Below, in pieces: positions 53,571 to 62,624 of a DNA stretch of 64,000 nucleotides. Within the stretch, counting starts at the first letter, position 1. Each line of letters opens with the position of its first letter. Made by a program: the position numbers and the translations under genes. Source of the DNA: JAJYSO01 sp964586655 (GTDB lineage: Bacteria; Bacteroidota; Bacteroidia; Flavobacteriales; Flavobacteriaceae); the NCBI GenBank assembly GCA_964586655.1, contig CAZPGY010000005.1, forward strand, positions 1 to 64,000. Reading direction: 5' to 3'. Under the pieces are notes generated by a model. It saw only the letters and a program-made list of their open reading frames with translations. It had not been told where the DNA came from and made no database searches.

Positions 53571-53604
53571 AGCTTTTTATACCAATTGGTATTATACAGA
53601 AGCT
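53571..53604. repeat. Palindrome with TATACCAATTGG core
   Basis: A perfect 14-bp palindrome ATACCAATTGGTAT sits between AGCTT and AAGCT. Similar CCAATTGGTATAA or TTATACCAATTTGA sequences occur at 21935 and 17451, so this may be part of a dispersed short repeat. Confidence 0.55.
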
Positions 53605-53703
53605 GCTGCTTTTGGTTGTGATTCAGGGACAGCTCATTGACGCGAAAATTGTTTATCGCCATCGTTTCACAAGGATTTTAAATAGTGTGTGATAGGTTTC
53701 TCG

Positions 53704-53732
53704 TTGTTTTTTGCATATTTTCCTTACTTTTG
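53704..53732 (+). promoter_or_regulatory. Promoter of trmB
   Basis: TTG at 53704, 18 bp, then TACTTTTG at 53725-53732. Start codon 22 bp downstream. Confidence 0.6.
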
Positions 53733-53754
53733 GCCGTAAACAAACTTTTAACTT

Positions 53755-54429
53755 TTGGGAAGTAAAAATAAACTCAAGCGTTTTAGGGACAACGAAAGTT
53801 TTGAAAATGTCATTCAACCCACCCGCGAAGAAGTGCTAAAGGGAGACTTTAAGTACAAAGGAAAATGGGCTTCGGACTTTTTTAAAAATGATTTGCCTGT
53901 AGTTTTGGAACTCGGATGCGGAAAAGGCGAGTATAGCTTAGGCCTATCCAAGATGTATCCGCATAAAAATTTCCTTGGTATTGACATCAAAGGGGCAAGG
54001 TTGTGGCGCGGTGCCAAAACGGCCTTGGAGACCGGAAACAAACGGGTAGGCTTTTTGCGTACGCAAATTGAGCTGATTGATCTCATTTTTGCACCACATG
54101 AAATTGAGGAAATTTGGATTACATTTCCAGATCCGCAAACCAAGTATAAACGCACCAAACATCGCTTGACTAATTCAGACTTTCTCCAAAAATATAAAAA
54201 GATTATCAAGCCTAAAGGCGAACTTATCCTCAAAACGGACAGTGAATTTTTGCATGGATACACCCTGGGACTCCTCCATGGAGAAGGGCATGAGGTATTG
54301 GAAGCACATCATGATGTATATCGCAACACCTATGCTCCGGAGGAGATTGTCGGCATTCAGACTTTTTATGAAAAGCAATTTTTAGCCGAAGGAAAACCCA
54401 TCACCTATATCAAATTTAGAATCAACTAA
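53755..54429 (+). CDS. trmB: tRNA (guanine-46-N7)-methyltransferase TrmB
   Basis: A 224-residue SAM-dependent enzyme that methylates G46 in the variable loop of tRNA. SAM motif: LELGCGKGEYSLGLSKMYPH near 49-68, and FLGIDIKGARLWRGAK. The catalytic TrmB block WITFPDPQTKYKRTKHRLTN is near 122-141. Translation starts at a TTG giving MGSKNKLKRF, the exact N terminus expected for flavobacterial TrmB. No in-frame ATG is available. The next gene starts 4 bp after the stop. Confidence 0.96.
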   Translation: MGSKNKLKRFRDNESFENVIQPTREEVLKGDFKYKGKWASDFFKNDLPVVLELGCGKGEYSLGLSKMYPHKNFLGIDIKGARLWRGAKTALETGNKRVGFLRTQIELIDLIFAPHEIEEIWITFPDPQTKYKRTKHRLTNSDFLQKYKKIIKPKGELILKTDSEFLHGYTLGLLHGEGHEVLEAHHDVYRNTYAPEEIVGIQTFYEKQFLAEGKPITYIKFRIN

Positions 54430-54433
54430 AGTT

Positions 54434-55063
54434 GTGGATACTGTAAAACTTGCCCTTGCCGCCTATTTTGCCGCCTTTGCCGGAATTACCCCTCCCGGAT
54501 TGGTCAATATGGCCGTGGCCAAAATATCACTGGAAAAGGACAGAAGAAATGGGGTTTATGCTGCTCTGGGTGCCGCTTTGGTCAATTTTATCCACGCCTT
54601 TATTGCCATTATGACGGCCAAGTATATCATCAATCACCCTGATGTGTATGACACCATTCTAAAAATAGGAACAGTCGTCTTTGCCGGATTGGCCATTTAT
54701 TTTTTCGTCTCCCGTAAAAAAGGAGCCAAACCGCAAAAAACAGAACTGACCAAAAAAGATTCTCGGCTGAGTTTTGTCAAAGGTTTTCTCATTACCAACC
54801 TCAATATCCTCCCTATTCCTTATTTTGTATTTATCAGTATGACTTTTGCCCCAAAATCGGGAGAGCCCTTTGGCTGGTTGCAGATTATTTTGTTTTCTTT
54901 AGCCACTTCCCTGGCTACTTTCTCAGTGCTCTATATCTATGTTGTCTCTTTTGTAAAATTGGAAAAACACCTCAAATCTTTTACTGAAAAAGCCAATTAC
55001 TTTATGGGGGCACTCATGCTTATTTTGTTTGTCATCACCTTAATCCGCGTTTTAAATGCCTGA
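54434..55063 (+). CDS. LysE-family amino acid/metabolite exporter
   Basis: A 209-residue inner-membrane protein with about six helices. The opening FAGITPPGLVNMAVAKISLEKDRRNG is the LysE/RhtB hallmark (read in parts). It begins with GTG at 54434. Substrates of the family are amino acids or their derivatives, and the present one is unknown. It lies in a tight cluster: 4 bp after trmB and overlapping the alkyltransferase-like gene by 8 bp. Confidence 0.85.
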   Translation: MDTVKLALAAYFAAFAGITPPGLVNMAVAKISLEKDRRNGVYAALGAALVNFIHAFIAIMTAKYIINHPDVYDTILKIGTVVFAGLAIYFFVSRKKGAKPQKTELTKKDSRLSFVKGFLITNLNILPIPYFVFISMTFAPKSGEPFGWLQIILFSLATSLATFSVLYIYVVSFVKLEKHLKSFTEKANYFMGALMLILFVITLIRVLNA

Positions 55064-55376
55064 CAAGCCCAATTTTTATGAACGTGTTTATGCGGTGGCC
55101 CAAAAAATACCCTACGGTCGAGTTACCAGTTATGGAGCTATTGCACGTGCAATTGGCGCTGCTAAAAGCGCCCGAATGGTTGGTTATGCGTTGAGCAATT
55201 CTCCGGAAGAAGTTCCGGCACATCGCGTTTTAAACCGAAATGGAGTCTTGACCGGCAAGCATCATTTCCCTGGAACCAACCTTATGCAACAACTGCTCGA
55301 AAACGAAGGTTTGACTGTGATCGATAATCAGGTGCAGGATTTTAAAAAGCATTTTTGGGATCCGCAAAAACATTAA
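55056..55376 (+). CDS. Alkyltransferase-like protein (MGMT fold, no reactive Cys)
   Basis: A 106-residue protein matching the C-terminal domain of O6-alkylguanine-DNA alkyltransferase. Motifs: IPYGRVTSYGAIARAIG near 19-35, MVGYALSNSP, and PAHRVLNRNG at 54-63. The usual active-site PCHRV is PAHRV here, so Cys55 is replaced by Ala. Such ATL proteins bind alkylated guanines and direct nucleotide-excision repair. It cannot itself accept the alkyl group. Start overlaps the LysE gene, so translation is coupled. Confidence 0.92.
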   Translation: MPDKPNFYERVYAVAQKIPYGRVTSYGAIARAIGAAKSARMVGYALSNSPEEVPAHRVLNRNGVLTGKHHFPGTNLMQQLLENEGLTVIDNQVQDFKKHFWDPQKH

Positions 55377-55462
55377 TTTGAAAGCCCTTCTCTTTAACTT
55401 CGTTTGAAGTTTTCTTATATTTAAAGACGAATTCTTTTTTTGTTGAAAAAATACGTCTAAAA

Positions 55463-57754
55463 ATGACTCGTTTACTTTTTTTCAAAACCCCGGTAGCAAA
55501 AAGCATTTTTCTGTTTATTCTGGGAGGTTGCTTATTGGGATGTCCTGCCCTGATTTTTGCGCAACAGCCTTCTTCTGCAGCTTATGAACATGCTTTGCAT
55601 TTTATGCGAGATAGTTTATATGCGCATACATATCACCTCAATGTGAGCCCCTTGTGGTTTAAAAACAACAAGGGTTTTGCCTATAAAGCTCACACCCAAA
55701 AGGGAGATCGATATTTTAAAGTGAAATATGACCAGTTGAAACCGGTTTTCATGTTTACGCAAAAAGCATTGATCAAATCCATGGAGATAGCGGAAGATAC
55801 CTCTATTAGAGCTGAAGATTTTAAAATATCAAAGTTGATTTGGCAGCATGATAAAAAGTTTCAATTTGATTGGAATGGCACTACTTATCACGGACAGTTA
55901 AAAAATCATCAACCCTACATCATTGAGCGGGAGAAGCACAAAGAAAATGCAAAAAAATCTCCCGATGGAGCTTATAGCGTCTTCTTAAAAAACCGGAATT
56001 TATTTTTAAGAAATTTAAAGAACGGGAAAGTACACCCCCTGTCCTCTGATGGTAAGCCCTATTATATTTATGGAAGTTACTACGGTTGGGCACAAACCAT
56101 GAAGGGAGAAAACACACCGCCCAAGCCCAATTTTACTGCTCAATGGTCTCCGGACAGCAAAAAAATACTCACCCAAATTATGGATGCGCGCAAGGCAAAA
56201 AAACTCTATTTGCTCAATTGGTCTATTGATTCTTTATACCGACCGGTACTCCTATCTTATTATCGAGCTTTACCGGGCGACACCAATGTAATGACCTATC
56301 AACCGGTGGTTTTCAATCGCACGACGCAAAAAATGACCACCCTCGACATTCCACCTGTTCCTCAATTTATCGACATCCAGCTGAAGTGGTCGGCCGATAG
56401 TCGTCATCTCTATGGTTTATACTATCACCGCGGATACAAAACCATGGACTTTATTGAGGTGGATCCCAAAACCGGAGCAGTGCGCAAACTATTTACGGAT
56501 CACAGCAAAACCAGCATAGATTATAAGGTGCAGGTGCGTTATCTTGCCCAACAAGGTATTGCTTTTATTACTTCGGAACGCAGCGGGTGGAATCAATTAT
56601 ATCGTATCGATCTGAAGTCCACAACAGTACGCCCAGTGACACAAGGAAAGTTCGTGGTGAAAGACATCCTTGGAATTGATAAAGAAAAAAAGCTAATCTA
56701 CTTTACGGCTTCCGGTAAGATAGAAGGAGTGAATCCTTATCACAATTTCCTATACAAAGTCGATTTTAATGGTGATGACCTGCAGCTTCTAACCCCGGAG
56801 CCGGTGAATCACCAGGTTTATTTATCTCCGGATTATACTTATTTTGTCGACAACAGTTCTACGGTCACACAGCCCACTATTTCTTATTTGCGCAGTACCC
56901 ATAACGGGGAAAAACTACTAAAAATAAGTGAGGCCGATATCAGCGTACTCAAGGCATTGGGTTTTAAACCGCCACAACTCTTCACTGCGACCGCCCGAGA
57001 TGGGGAAACCACCCTCTATGGTGCAATTTGGAAACCTACTCATTTTGATCCGAAAAATACTTATCCGATTATTGATTATACGTATACCGGGCCACATACT
57101 CATATTGTACCCAACAGCTTTTCGGAGGTGATTTGGCCCTATGCTTATGGAGACATTCAGGCCTTGGCCGAACTCGGATTTGTCATTGTTCAGATTGATG
57201 GGTTGGGCACCTATGGACGTTCTGATGATTTTCAAGCTTGGTCTTATCAAAATATGACCAACAATTTAAAAGATCACACCTTGGCCATTGCCCAACTGGG
57301 AGCGCGTTATTCGTGGATTGATACCTCACGAGTAGGTATTTTTGGACATTCTGCCGGCGGCTATGATGCGGCCCATGCCCTAATGGTTTTTCCCGATACT
57401 TATGATGTAGCTGTATCTGAATCGGCAGATCACGACTGGCGAATGGAAAAAGCATATTGGCCCGAAATGTATGCAGGCTGGCCGGTAGGAGCGTATTATG
57501 ACAAGCAATCCAATATTACTTTAGCTCCACAACTCGAAGGCGATCTGCTGCTCATCCACGGCGGAATAGATGCCAATGTCAATCCGTCAGCAACCTTCAA
57601 GCTGGCAGAAGCGCTAATCAAAGCCGGTAAGTATTTTGATATGCTGATTGTCCCCAGTGGGCATCACAGTTTTCCGGAATCGTATAAAATTTATTTGGCC
57701 AAAAAAAGATGGCAGTTTTTTGTGGAGCACCTGCTCATCGCTCCCACAAATTAA
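55463..57754 (+). CDS. S9 family dipeptidyl peptidase (DPP IV-like)
   Basis: A 763-residue exported serine peptidase. Signal peptide (LIFAQ) is followed by a beta-propeller domain to about 490, with SPDSKKILTQIMDARK and WSADSRHLYG blades. The alpha/beta hydrolase domain follows, with catalytic Ser630 in GHSAGG, Asp703 in HGGIDANVNP and His734 or 735 in SGHHSF. DPP IV releases dipeptides from N termini, usually after Pro or Ala. It probably works in the periplasm on peptides. A TATATTTA sequence upstream may be its promoter. The gene is alone, convergent with the GYDIA kinase. Confidence 0.9.
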   Translation: MTRLLFFKTPVAKSIFLFILGGCLLGCPALIFAQQPSSAAYEHALHFMRDSLYAHTYHLNVSPLWFKNNKGFAYKAHTQKGDRYFKVKYDQLKPVFMFTQKALIKSMEIAEDTSIRAEDFKISKLIWQHDKKFQFDWNGTTYHGQLKNHQPYIIEREKHKENAKKSPDGAYSVFLKNRNLFLRNLKNGKVHPLSSDGKPYYIYGSYYGWAQTMKGENTPPKPNFTAQWSPDSKKILTQIMDARKAKKLYLLNWSIDSLYRPVLLSYYRALPGDTNVMTYQPVVFNRTTQKMTTLDIPPVPQFIDIQLKWSADSRHLYGLYYHRGYKTMDFIEVDPKTGAVRKLFTDHSKTSIDYKVQVRYLAQQGIAFITSERSGWNQLYRIDLKSTTVRPVTQGKFVVKDILGIDKEKKLIYFTASGKIEGVNPYHNFLYKVDFNGDDLQLLTPEPVNHQVYLSPDYTYFVDNSSTVTQPTISYLRSTHNGEKLLKISEADISVLKALGFKPPQLFTATARDGETTLYGAIWKPTHFDPKNTYPIIDYTYTGPHTHIVPNSFSEVIWPYAYGDIQALAELGFVIVQIDGLGTYGRSDDFQAWSYQNMTNNLKDHTLAIAQLGARYSWIDTSRVGIFGHSAGGYDAAHALMVFPDTYDVAVSESADHDWRMEKAYWPEMYAGWPVGAYYDKQSNITLAPQLEGDLLLIHGGIDANVNPSATFKLAEALIKAGKYFDMLIVPSGHHSFPESYKIYLAKKRWQFFVEHLLIAPTN

Positions 57755-58692
57755 TCCGATTTTGACGGGGGAAGTATCATTTCGGTATAATCCAGAATCG
57801 AGGAATACCCTTTGTTGCTAAAATATTCCTTTTCAGACGCCCCTCCTGTTGCCAATATAAAATCTCCGCCCCAAGCTCCGAGGCTTTTTAAAGTGCCGGG
57901 GTAATCAGGGAATTGTTCCTCCTTAACCGGAGGAAGCTGTAAGATTTTGGACAGCCGAGCTTCATGAATGTTTATCAAGGTTTCAAACTCGGCCAACTCT
58001 TGGCAGTGCAGCAAATCAATGGTGAGTTTGGAGAATTTATTTATCCATTCCTTTTTAGCCGAGGGATTGAGGGTTTTATAATGTTGGACTATGGTTCGTG
58101 TATTCTGTTTCTGATTGCGATGCACAAAAAACAGCCGGTCTTTAAATACCGGATCAAAATTTACCTCCTCCACTATTGGTGACAAAGCTTGGGCGCGTTG
58201 GTATAAAATTGGCGAATTGTGATAAGCACAGGCAATATCATAGGCACTGCCACCAAAGGTCTTTTGCAAGAGCACATAAGGGTTGATGCCACTCCACTGA
58301 GCCAAATTGGCAATTAAGGTAGAGGAAGACCCCAACCCCCAGTTTTGCGGAAACTTCAAATGGGTGGTAAAGGCAAATCCCTTGTTTGTAAACAATTCTG
58401 AGTTTTCTTGCTTCAAGGCCTTAAAAATTTGTTGTAAACGCTGGTCAATTGAAGCCGATTGAGGGAGGTTTTTTTGGGGGATAAGGCCATTGTCAGACCA
58501 GATAAACTCTTGTTCATACCAAATATCTCCATGAACATCGAGTGCCTTCCAACGGATGCGTTGTTTGGGCAATTGCTGCACCGTTAAGCTTTGACCAAAC
58601 CGGCACGGCAAGGCCAAGGCTTTGGCACCGTCAATGACAAGAAATTCACTGGTCAATAAAAGTTTTCCGTTACTGTGATAAAAGTTTTCCAA
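57751..58692 (-). CDS. GYDIA-type GHMP kinase
   Basis: A 313-residue kinase of the GHMP superfamily. KLLLTSEFLVIDGAKALALP is the N-terminal strand region. The ATP loop is FPQNWGLGSSSTLIANLAQW near 118-137. The name-giving GGSAYDIACAYH near 153-164 corresponds to the GYDIA subgroup. In this family, phosphomevalonate kinase activity is plausible but not established. It lies 50 bp downstream of HMG-CoA reductase, both on the minus strand, which supports a mevalonate-pathway role. The stop overlaps the convergent DPP IV gene by 4 bp. Confidence 0.85.
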   Translation of the reverse strand: MENFYHSNGKLLLTSEFLVIDGAKALALPCRFGQSLTVQQLPKQRIRWKALDVHGDIWYEQEFIWSDNGLIPQKNLPQSASIDQRLQQIFKALKQENSELFTNKGFAFTTHLKFPQNWGLGSSSTLIANLAQWSGINPYVLLQKTFGGSAYDIACAYHNSPILYQRAQALSPIVEEVNFDPVFKDRLFFVHRNQKQNTRTIVQHYKTLNPSAKKEWINKFSKLTIDLLHCQELAEFETLINIHEARLSKILQLPPVKEEQFPDYPGTLKSLGAWGGDFILATGGASEKEYFSNKGYSSILDYTEMILPPSKSD

Positions 58693-58742
58693 TTTTTTGA
58701 TCCTCTCGGGGGTTATATTTAACAGGAAACACTTTGGGAAGG

Positions 58743-60053
58743 TCAGCTCTTTCCCTTCAGTTTCTCCAAGTATTGAGCAACGGCAGAATAGGACACCACA
58801 TGGTTTTTAAAATAACGCAAGGTTTCTTTTCGCTCTGTTGCTGATGTTTCAAATTGATTGAGGATATTCATCAAGTGCATTTTCATGTGTCCCTGCTGAA
58901 TACCGGTGGTCACCAGTGATTTTAAAGCCCCAAAATTTTGTGCCAAACCGGTTACAGCAATAATCCGCATCAGGTTTTTTGCCGAAGGAAATCCCAGCAT
59001 TTCTAAGGCCAATTTGACCATGGGGTGCAGACTGGTAAGCCCGCCTACCGTACCTACTGCCAGCGGAATTTCAATCCAAAACCGGAACATTCCGTCTTTA
59101 ATTTCTGCTGAAGTCAAGCCCTCATATTGGCCCTTTCTTGCAGCATAAGCATGTACACAGGCTTCTACAGCACGAAAATCATTTCCGGTGGCTATGGTAA
59201 CCGCATCAATCCCATTCATAATGCCTTTGTTGTGCGTCACTGCCCGCTTAGGTTCTACTTTAGCAATTTGTACGGCTTCCACAAATTTTTTGGCGAATAT
59301 TCGAGATTTTTCTTCTTCCTCAAACAACTCATCTATCGAACAAGACACTTCGGCTTTTACCCGGCAATCGGTAACATAATTTGACAAAATGGCCATTACA
59401 ATATTGATCTGATGCTCTTTAAAGTCAGCCTGTTTATTGATTATGACCTCAAAAGTATCGGCAATTTCTTCCAAACAAGAATTGATAAAATTGGCTCCCA
59501 TGGCGTCCACAGTTTCAAAGGAACAATCCAACTGGTAGTAATTATCCAAGCTTTGGGTCTTGTCAATCAATTCGATATCGAGTAAACCGCCGCCGCGTTT
59601 TTCCATCTTTTGGGTTAAATGCGCCACTGATTTTATTAAATCGGGTTTTACAGTCTTGAAATGTTTTTGGAGCAGTGCGGTTTCTCCTTCATACATCAAA
59701 TGAATTTGTCCGGATTTTATCGTACCCAAAATTTTGGTTTTAAATCCGCCTTTATTTTGCCAAAATTTAGCAGCATTACTCGCCGCAGCAATTACTGAGC
59801 TCTCTTCAATAACCATGGGAATGGTGTAATTCTTCTCGTCAATTTTAAAATTCGGCGCAATGCCGAAAGGAAGGTAGTAATTGGTGATGGTGTTTTCACT
59901 AAATTCATCGTGCAGACGCTGCAATTTCTCATCCTTGTTCCAGTAAAGCTGTAAGAGCTCTTTTGCTTTTTGCGGACTTTTAAAATAGTGTTGCGTCAAC
60001 CATTCTATTTTTTCGTTCTTGGACAGCTTAGAAAAACCTGAAACTTGTGGCAT
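58743..60053 (-). CDS. Hydroxymethylglutaryl-CoA reductase (class II)
   Basis: A 436-residue cytosolic enzyme that converts HMG-CoA to mevalonate, the first committed step of the mevalonate pathway. Signatures: MVIEESSVIAAASNAAKFW near 80-98, DAMGANFINSCLEEIADTF near 180, THNKGIMNGIDAVTIATGND near 265, and GTVGGLTSLHPMVKLALEMLG. Class II enzymes are called degradative by name, but in Bacteroidota they serve synthesis. It is first in an operon with the GYDIA kinase. Confidence 0.95.
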   Translation of the reverse strand: MPQVSGFSKLSKNEKIEWLTQHYFKSPQKAKELLQLYWNKDEKLQRLHDEFSENTITNYYLPFGIAPNFKIDEKNYTIPMVIEESSVIAAASNAAKFWQNKGGFKTKILGTIKSGQIHLMYEGETALLQKHFKTVKPDLIKSVAHLTQKMEKRGGGLLDIELIDKTQSLDNYYQLDCSFETVDAMGANFINSCLEEIADTFEVIINKQADFKEHQINIVMAILSNYVTDCRVKAEVSCSIDELFEEEEKSRIFAKKFVEAVQIAKVEPKRAVTHNKGIMNGIDAVTIATGNDFRAVEACVHAYAARKGQYEGLTSAEIKDGMFRFWIEIPLAVGTVGGLTSLHPMVKLALEMLGFPSAKNLMRIIAVTGLAQNFGALKSLVTTGIQQGHMKMHLMNILNQFETSATERKETLRYFKNHVVSYSAVAQYLEKLKGKS

Positions 60054-60077
60054 GTTTACAAAATTGCTTTAAAGCCC

Positions 60078-60085
60078 CAAAGATA
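60078..60085 (-). promoter_or_regulatory. -7 box of the HMG-CoA reductase operon
   Basis: The minus strand reads TATCTTTG, exact TAnnTTTG match, 25 bp before the start codon. Confidence 0.5.
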
Positions 60086-60540
60086 CTAATCAATTTTTTA
60101 GTACATAATAAAAAGTATATTCTGTTGAAAGGTAATCGGTTAAGCACACATGAGCTGTTATATGCCGCTTTCATAGATTGAAATGCACGCTAAATCTGTG
60201 AAAACAAGCCTTTTCGACCTTCAGCGAACACACTTTCATGCCTTTTCAAAGAAGATGAAAACCGGTTTTGCTTGTTATGACAGTCTTCAATTGTACTATA
60301 AATTTGCAATTAACCGATATGAAAACACGCAGTCTGCTAAAATGAAAATCCATGAAAGAAAACCGAAAGTATGCTCAGCTATGGTGCCCATTCTCTATGA
60401 GGTCATTTAAACTCTTAGGACTGAAGCAAAAAATCATTTTGCATGATAGAAAGTTTAAATGAACTCTGTTAGCCAAAACAATCGGAAGATAAAATTCTTT
60501 TTGCCTGCTTCTTCAACACATCAAACCATCCAATATTGTT

Positions 60541-60548
60541 TATATTTG
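60541..60548 (+). promoter_or_regulatory. -7 box of the DPP III-like gene
   Basis: TATATTTG, exact TAnnTTTG match, 24 bp before the start codon. Confidence 0.5.
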
Positions 60549-60572
60549 TGCAAATTTGATAAATCATAAACT

Positions 60573-62624
60573 ATGAAATTTAAATTCTTACCCCTTGCAT
60601 TTTTAGCTTTGCTGACGCTGTTCTCGTGTGGGAACAATGCCAAAAAAGACAAGACTACGGAAACGGTTCAAGCCGATTCTACTCCGGTTGCCACTACTGA
60701 ATTTGACTATGTTGTCGACACTTTTGCCGATATCGAAGTCATGCGTTATCAAATTCCGGGCTGGAACAAATTGACGCTAAAAGAGAAAAAATTGGTCTAT
60801 TATTTAACCCAAGCCGGTCTTGCCGGACGCGATATTCTTTGGGATCAATTTTATGAATACAATCTCGAAATACGTCATGCCCTTGAGCAAATTTATACCC
60901 AATATGAAGGAGATAAGAATACCGAAGATTGGAAAAATTTTGTGACTTACCTCAAGCAGGTTTGGTTTGCCAATGGTATTCATCATCATTATTCCAATGA
61001 CAAATTTGTGCCAAAATTTGACAAATCTTATCTTAAAGAGCTCTTGAGTGCTACCAATACAACGCTACAAGAAGATGCGCTCAATGCTATTTTTAATGAT
61101 GAGGACTTGAAAAAGGTCAATTTGGATAAATCTAAAGGACTCATCAAGGGTTCGGCAGTCAATTTTTATGGCAATAATATTACTGCAGAAGAAGTGGATG
61201 AATTTTACCACCAAAAGGAGTCTCCAAATCCCAAGAAGCCCCTCGCTTTCGGGTTAAACTCTAAACTTGTAAAGGTTGACGGTCAACTTCAAGACAAAGT
61301 GTGGAAAAGCGGCGGAATGTATGGACAAGCCATCGACAGTATTATCTTTTGGCTCGACAAGGCCAAGCAGGTAGCCGAAGATGAACAACAAGCCAAAGCC
61401 TTGGGATTGTTGATTGAATTTTATCAAACAGGAGATTTGCAAACTTGGGATGATTACAGCGTGGCCTGGGTCAAAGATACCGCCGGAATTATCGATTATA
61501 TCAACGGATTTATAGAGGTATATAACGATCCCAAAGGCTACAAAGGAACCTATGAATCCGTAGTGCAAATCAAAGACTTCGACATGACCAAGAAGATGAA
61601 AATCATTGGCAATCATGCTCAGTGGTTTGAAGATCATTCTCCTATCATGGACGAGTTTAAAAAGAAAAATGTAGTAGGGGTCACCTACAACGTGGTCAAT
61701 GTAGCCGGAGAAGCAGGAGCTGCCTCTCCTTCTACGCCTATTGGTATCAACCTGCCCAATTCCAATTGGATTCGAGAACATGTGGGAAGTAAATCGGTTT
61801 CTCTTGGCAATATTATCACAGCCTATAACAATGCCGGTGGCGGCCAAATCCTTGAAGAATTTGCCTATGACGAAGAGCAAATCCGCTTGGCTAAAAAATA
61901 TGGCGAATTGGCTGATAAAATTCATACTGCCCTGCACGAGGTCGTAGGCCACGCTTCCGGAAGACTGGCCGATGGAGTGGCAGCCCCCAAAAAGACCCTT
62001 AAAAGCTATGCCTCTACCATTGAAGAAGGACGCGCTGATCTTGTGGGACTTTATTATTTAATGGATCCCATTATGGAAGAAATGGGCTTTACCGATGACT
62101 ATAAAAAGCTGGGAAAAGCAGCCTACAACGGTTATATCCGCAACGGACTCATGACCCAGTTGATTCGTATTGAGTTGGGAGATGATATTGAAGAAGCTCA
62201 CATGCGCAACCGACACTGGATTAGCCAATGGGCCTATGAAAAAGGAAAGAAAGACAGTGTCATTGTTAAAAAAGTAGAAGACGGGAAAACTTACTTTGTC
62301 ATTCAGGACTATGAGAAATTGCGCGATTTGTTTGGACAGCTGTTGCGAGAAGTACAACGCATCAAGTCTCAAGGAGACTATGAAGCTGCCAAGCAATTGG
62401 TAGAAACTTATGGGGTGAAAGTAGACCCCGAATTGCACAAAGAAGTCTTAGAACGAAATGCCCCTATTGCCACCCCGCCCTATGGTGGTTTTGTCAATCC
62501 GGTATTGGTGCCCGTTAAAAACGACGAAGGGGAAATTGTGGACATTAAAGTTACTCAACCCGACAGTTTTGCCGAGCAGATGTTGAACTATTCTAAAAAA
62601 TACAACAATCTGCCGGTGAACTAA
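60573..62624 (+). CDS. Dipeptidyl peptidase III-like metallopeptidase (M49), lipoprotein
   Basis: A 683-residue lipoprotein (lipobox LFSCGN). The M49 zinc motif HEVVGH is at 455-460, replacing the HELLGH of the classical enzyme. The second zinc motif appears as EEGRADL at 484-490, where the usual form is EECRAEL. The segment TPIGINLPNSNWIREHVGSKS near 388 is also conserved. DPP III cleaves dipeptides from short peptides. Here it is exported and lipid-anchored. With the DPP IV-like protein it may help digest peptides outside the inner membrane. The gene is alone. Confidence 0.88.
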   Translation: MKFKFLPLAFLALLTLFSCGNNAKKDKTTETVQADSTPVATTEFDYVVDTFADIEVMRYQIPGWNKLTLKEKKLVYYLTQAGLAGRDILWDQFYEYNLEIRHALEQIYTQYEGDKNTEDWKNFVTYLKQVWFANGIHHHYSNDKFVPKFDKSYLKELLSATNTTLQEDALNAIFNDEDLKKVNLDKSKGLIKGSAVNFYGNNITAEEVDEFYHQKESPNPKKPLAFGLNSKLVKVDGQLQDKVWKSGGMYGQAIDSIIFWLDKAKQVAEDEQQAKALGLLIEFYQTGDLQTWDDYSVAWVKDTAGIIDYINGFIEVYNDPKGYKGTYESVVQIKDFDMTKKMKIIGNHAQWFEDHSPIMDEFKKKNVVGVTYNVVNVAGEAGAASPSTPIGINLPNSNWIREHVGSKSVSLGNIITAYNNAGGGQILEEFAYDEEQIRLAKKYGELADKIHTALHEVVGHASGRLADGVAAPKKTLKSYASTIEEGRADLVGLYYLMDPIMEEMGFTDDYKKLGKAAYNGYIRNGLMTQLIRIELGDDIEEAHMRNRHWISQWAYEKGKKDSVIVKKVEDGKTYFVIQDYEKLRDLFGQLLREVQRIKSQGDYEAAKQLVETYGVKVDPELHKEVLERNAPIATPPYGGFVNPVLVPVKNDEGEIVDIKVTQPDSFAEQMLNYSKKYNNLPVN

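Larger units (their letters stand above)
53375..53754. other. Intergenic region before trmB
   Basis: 380 bp. It holds a palindrome ATACCAATTGGTAT at 53579-53592 within longer inverted arms, AGCTT and AAGCT (53571-53604), and the trmB promoter. Short open frames here look random. Confidence 0.6.
60054..60572. other. Divergent intergenic region before the DPP III-like gene
   Basis: About 520 bp. It holds the HMG-CoA reductase promoter box (60078-60085) and the DPP III-like gene box (60541-60548). A 75-codon frame at 60183 has no recognisable features. Nothing else supported. Confidence 0.55.

Noticed and set aside
53462..53692. 76-codon frame before trmB
   Set aside because: Overlaps the palindrome and has no recognisable motif. 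Composition reflects AT-rich spacer.
60183..60410. 75-codon frame upstream of the DPP III-like gene
   Set aside because: No promoter, no motif, composition of random translation, and a better explanation as spacer.
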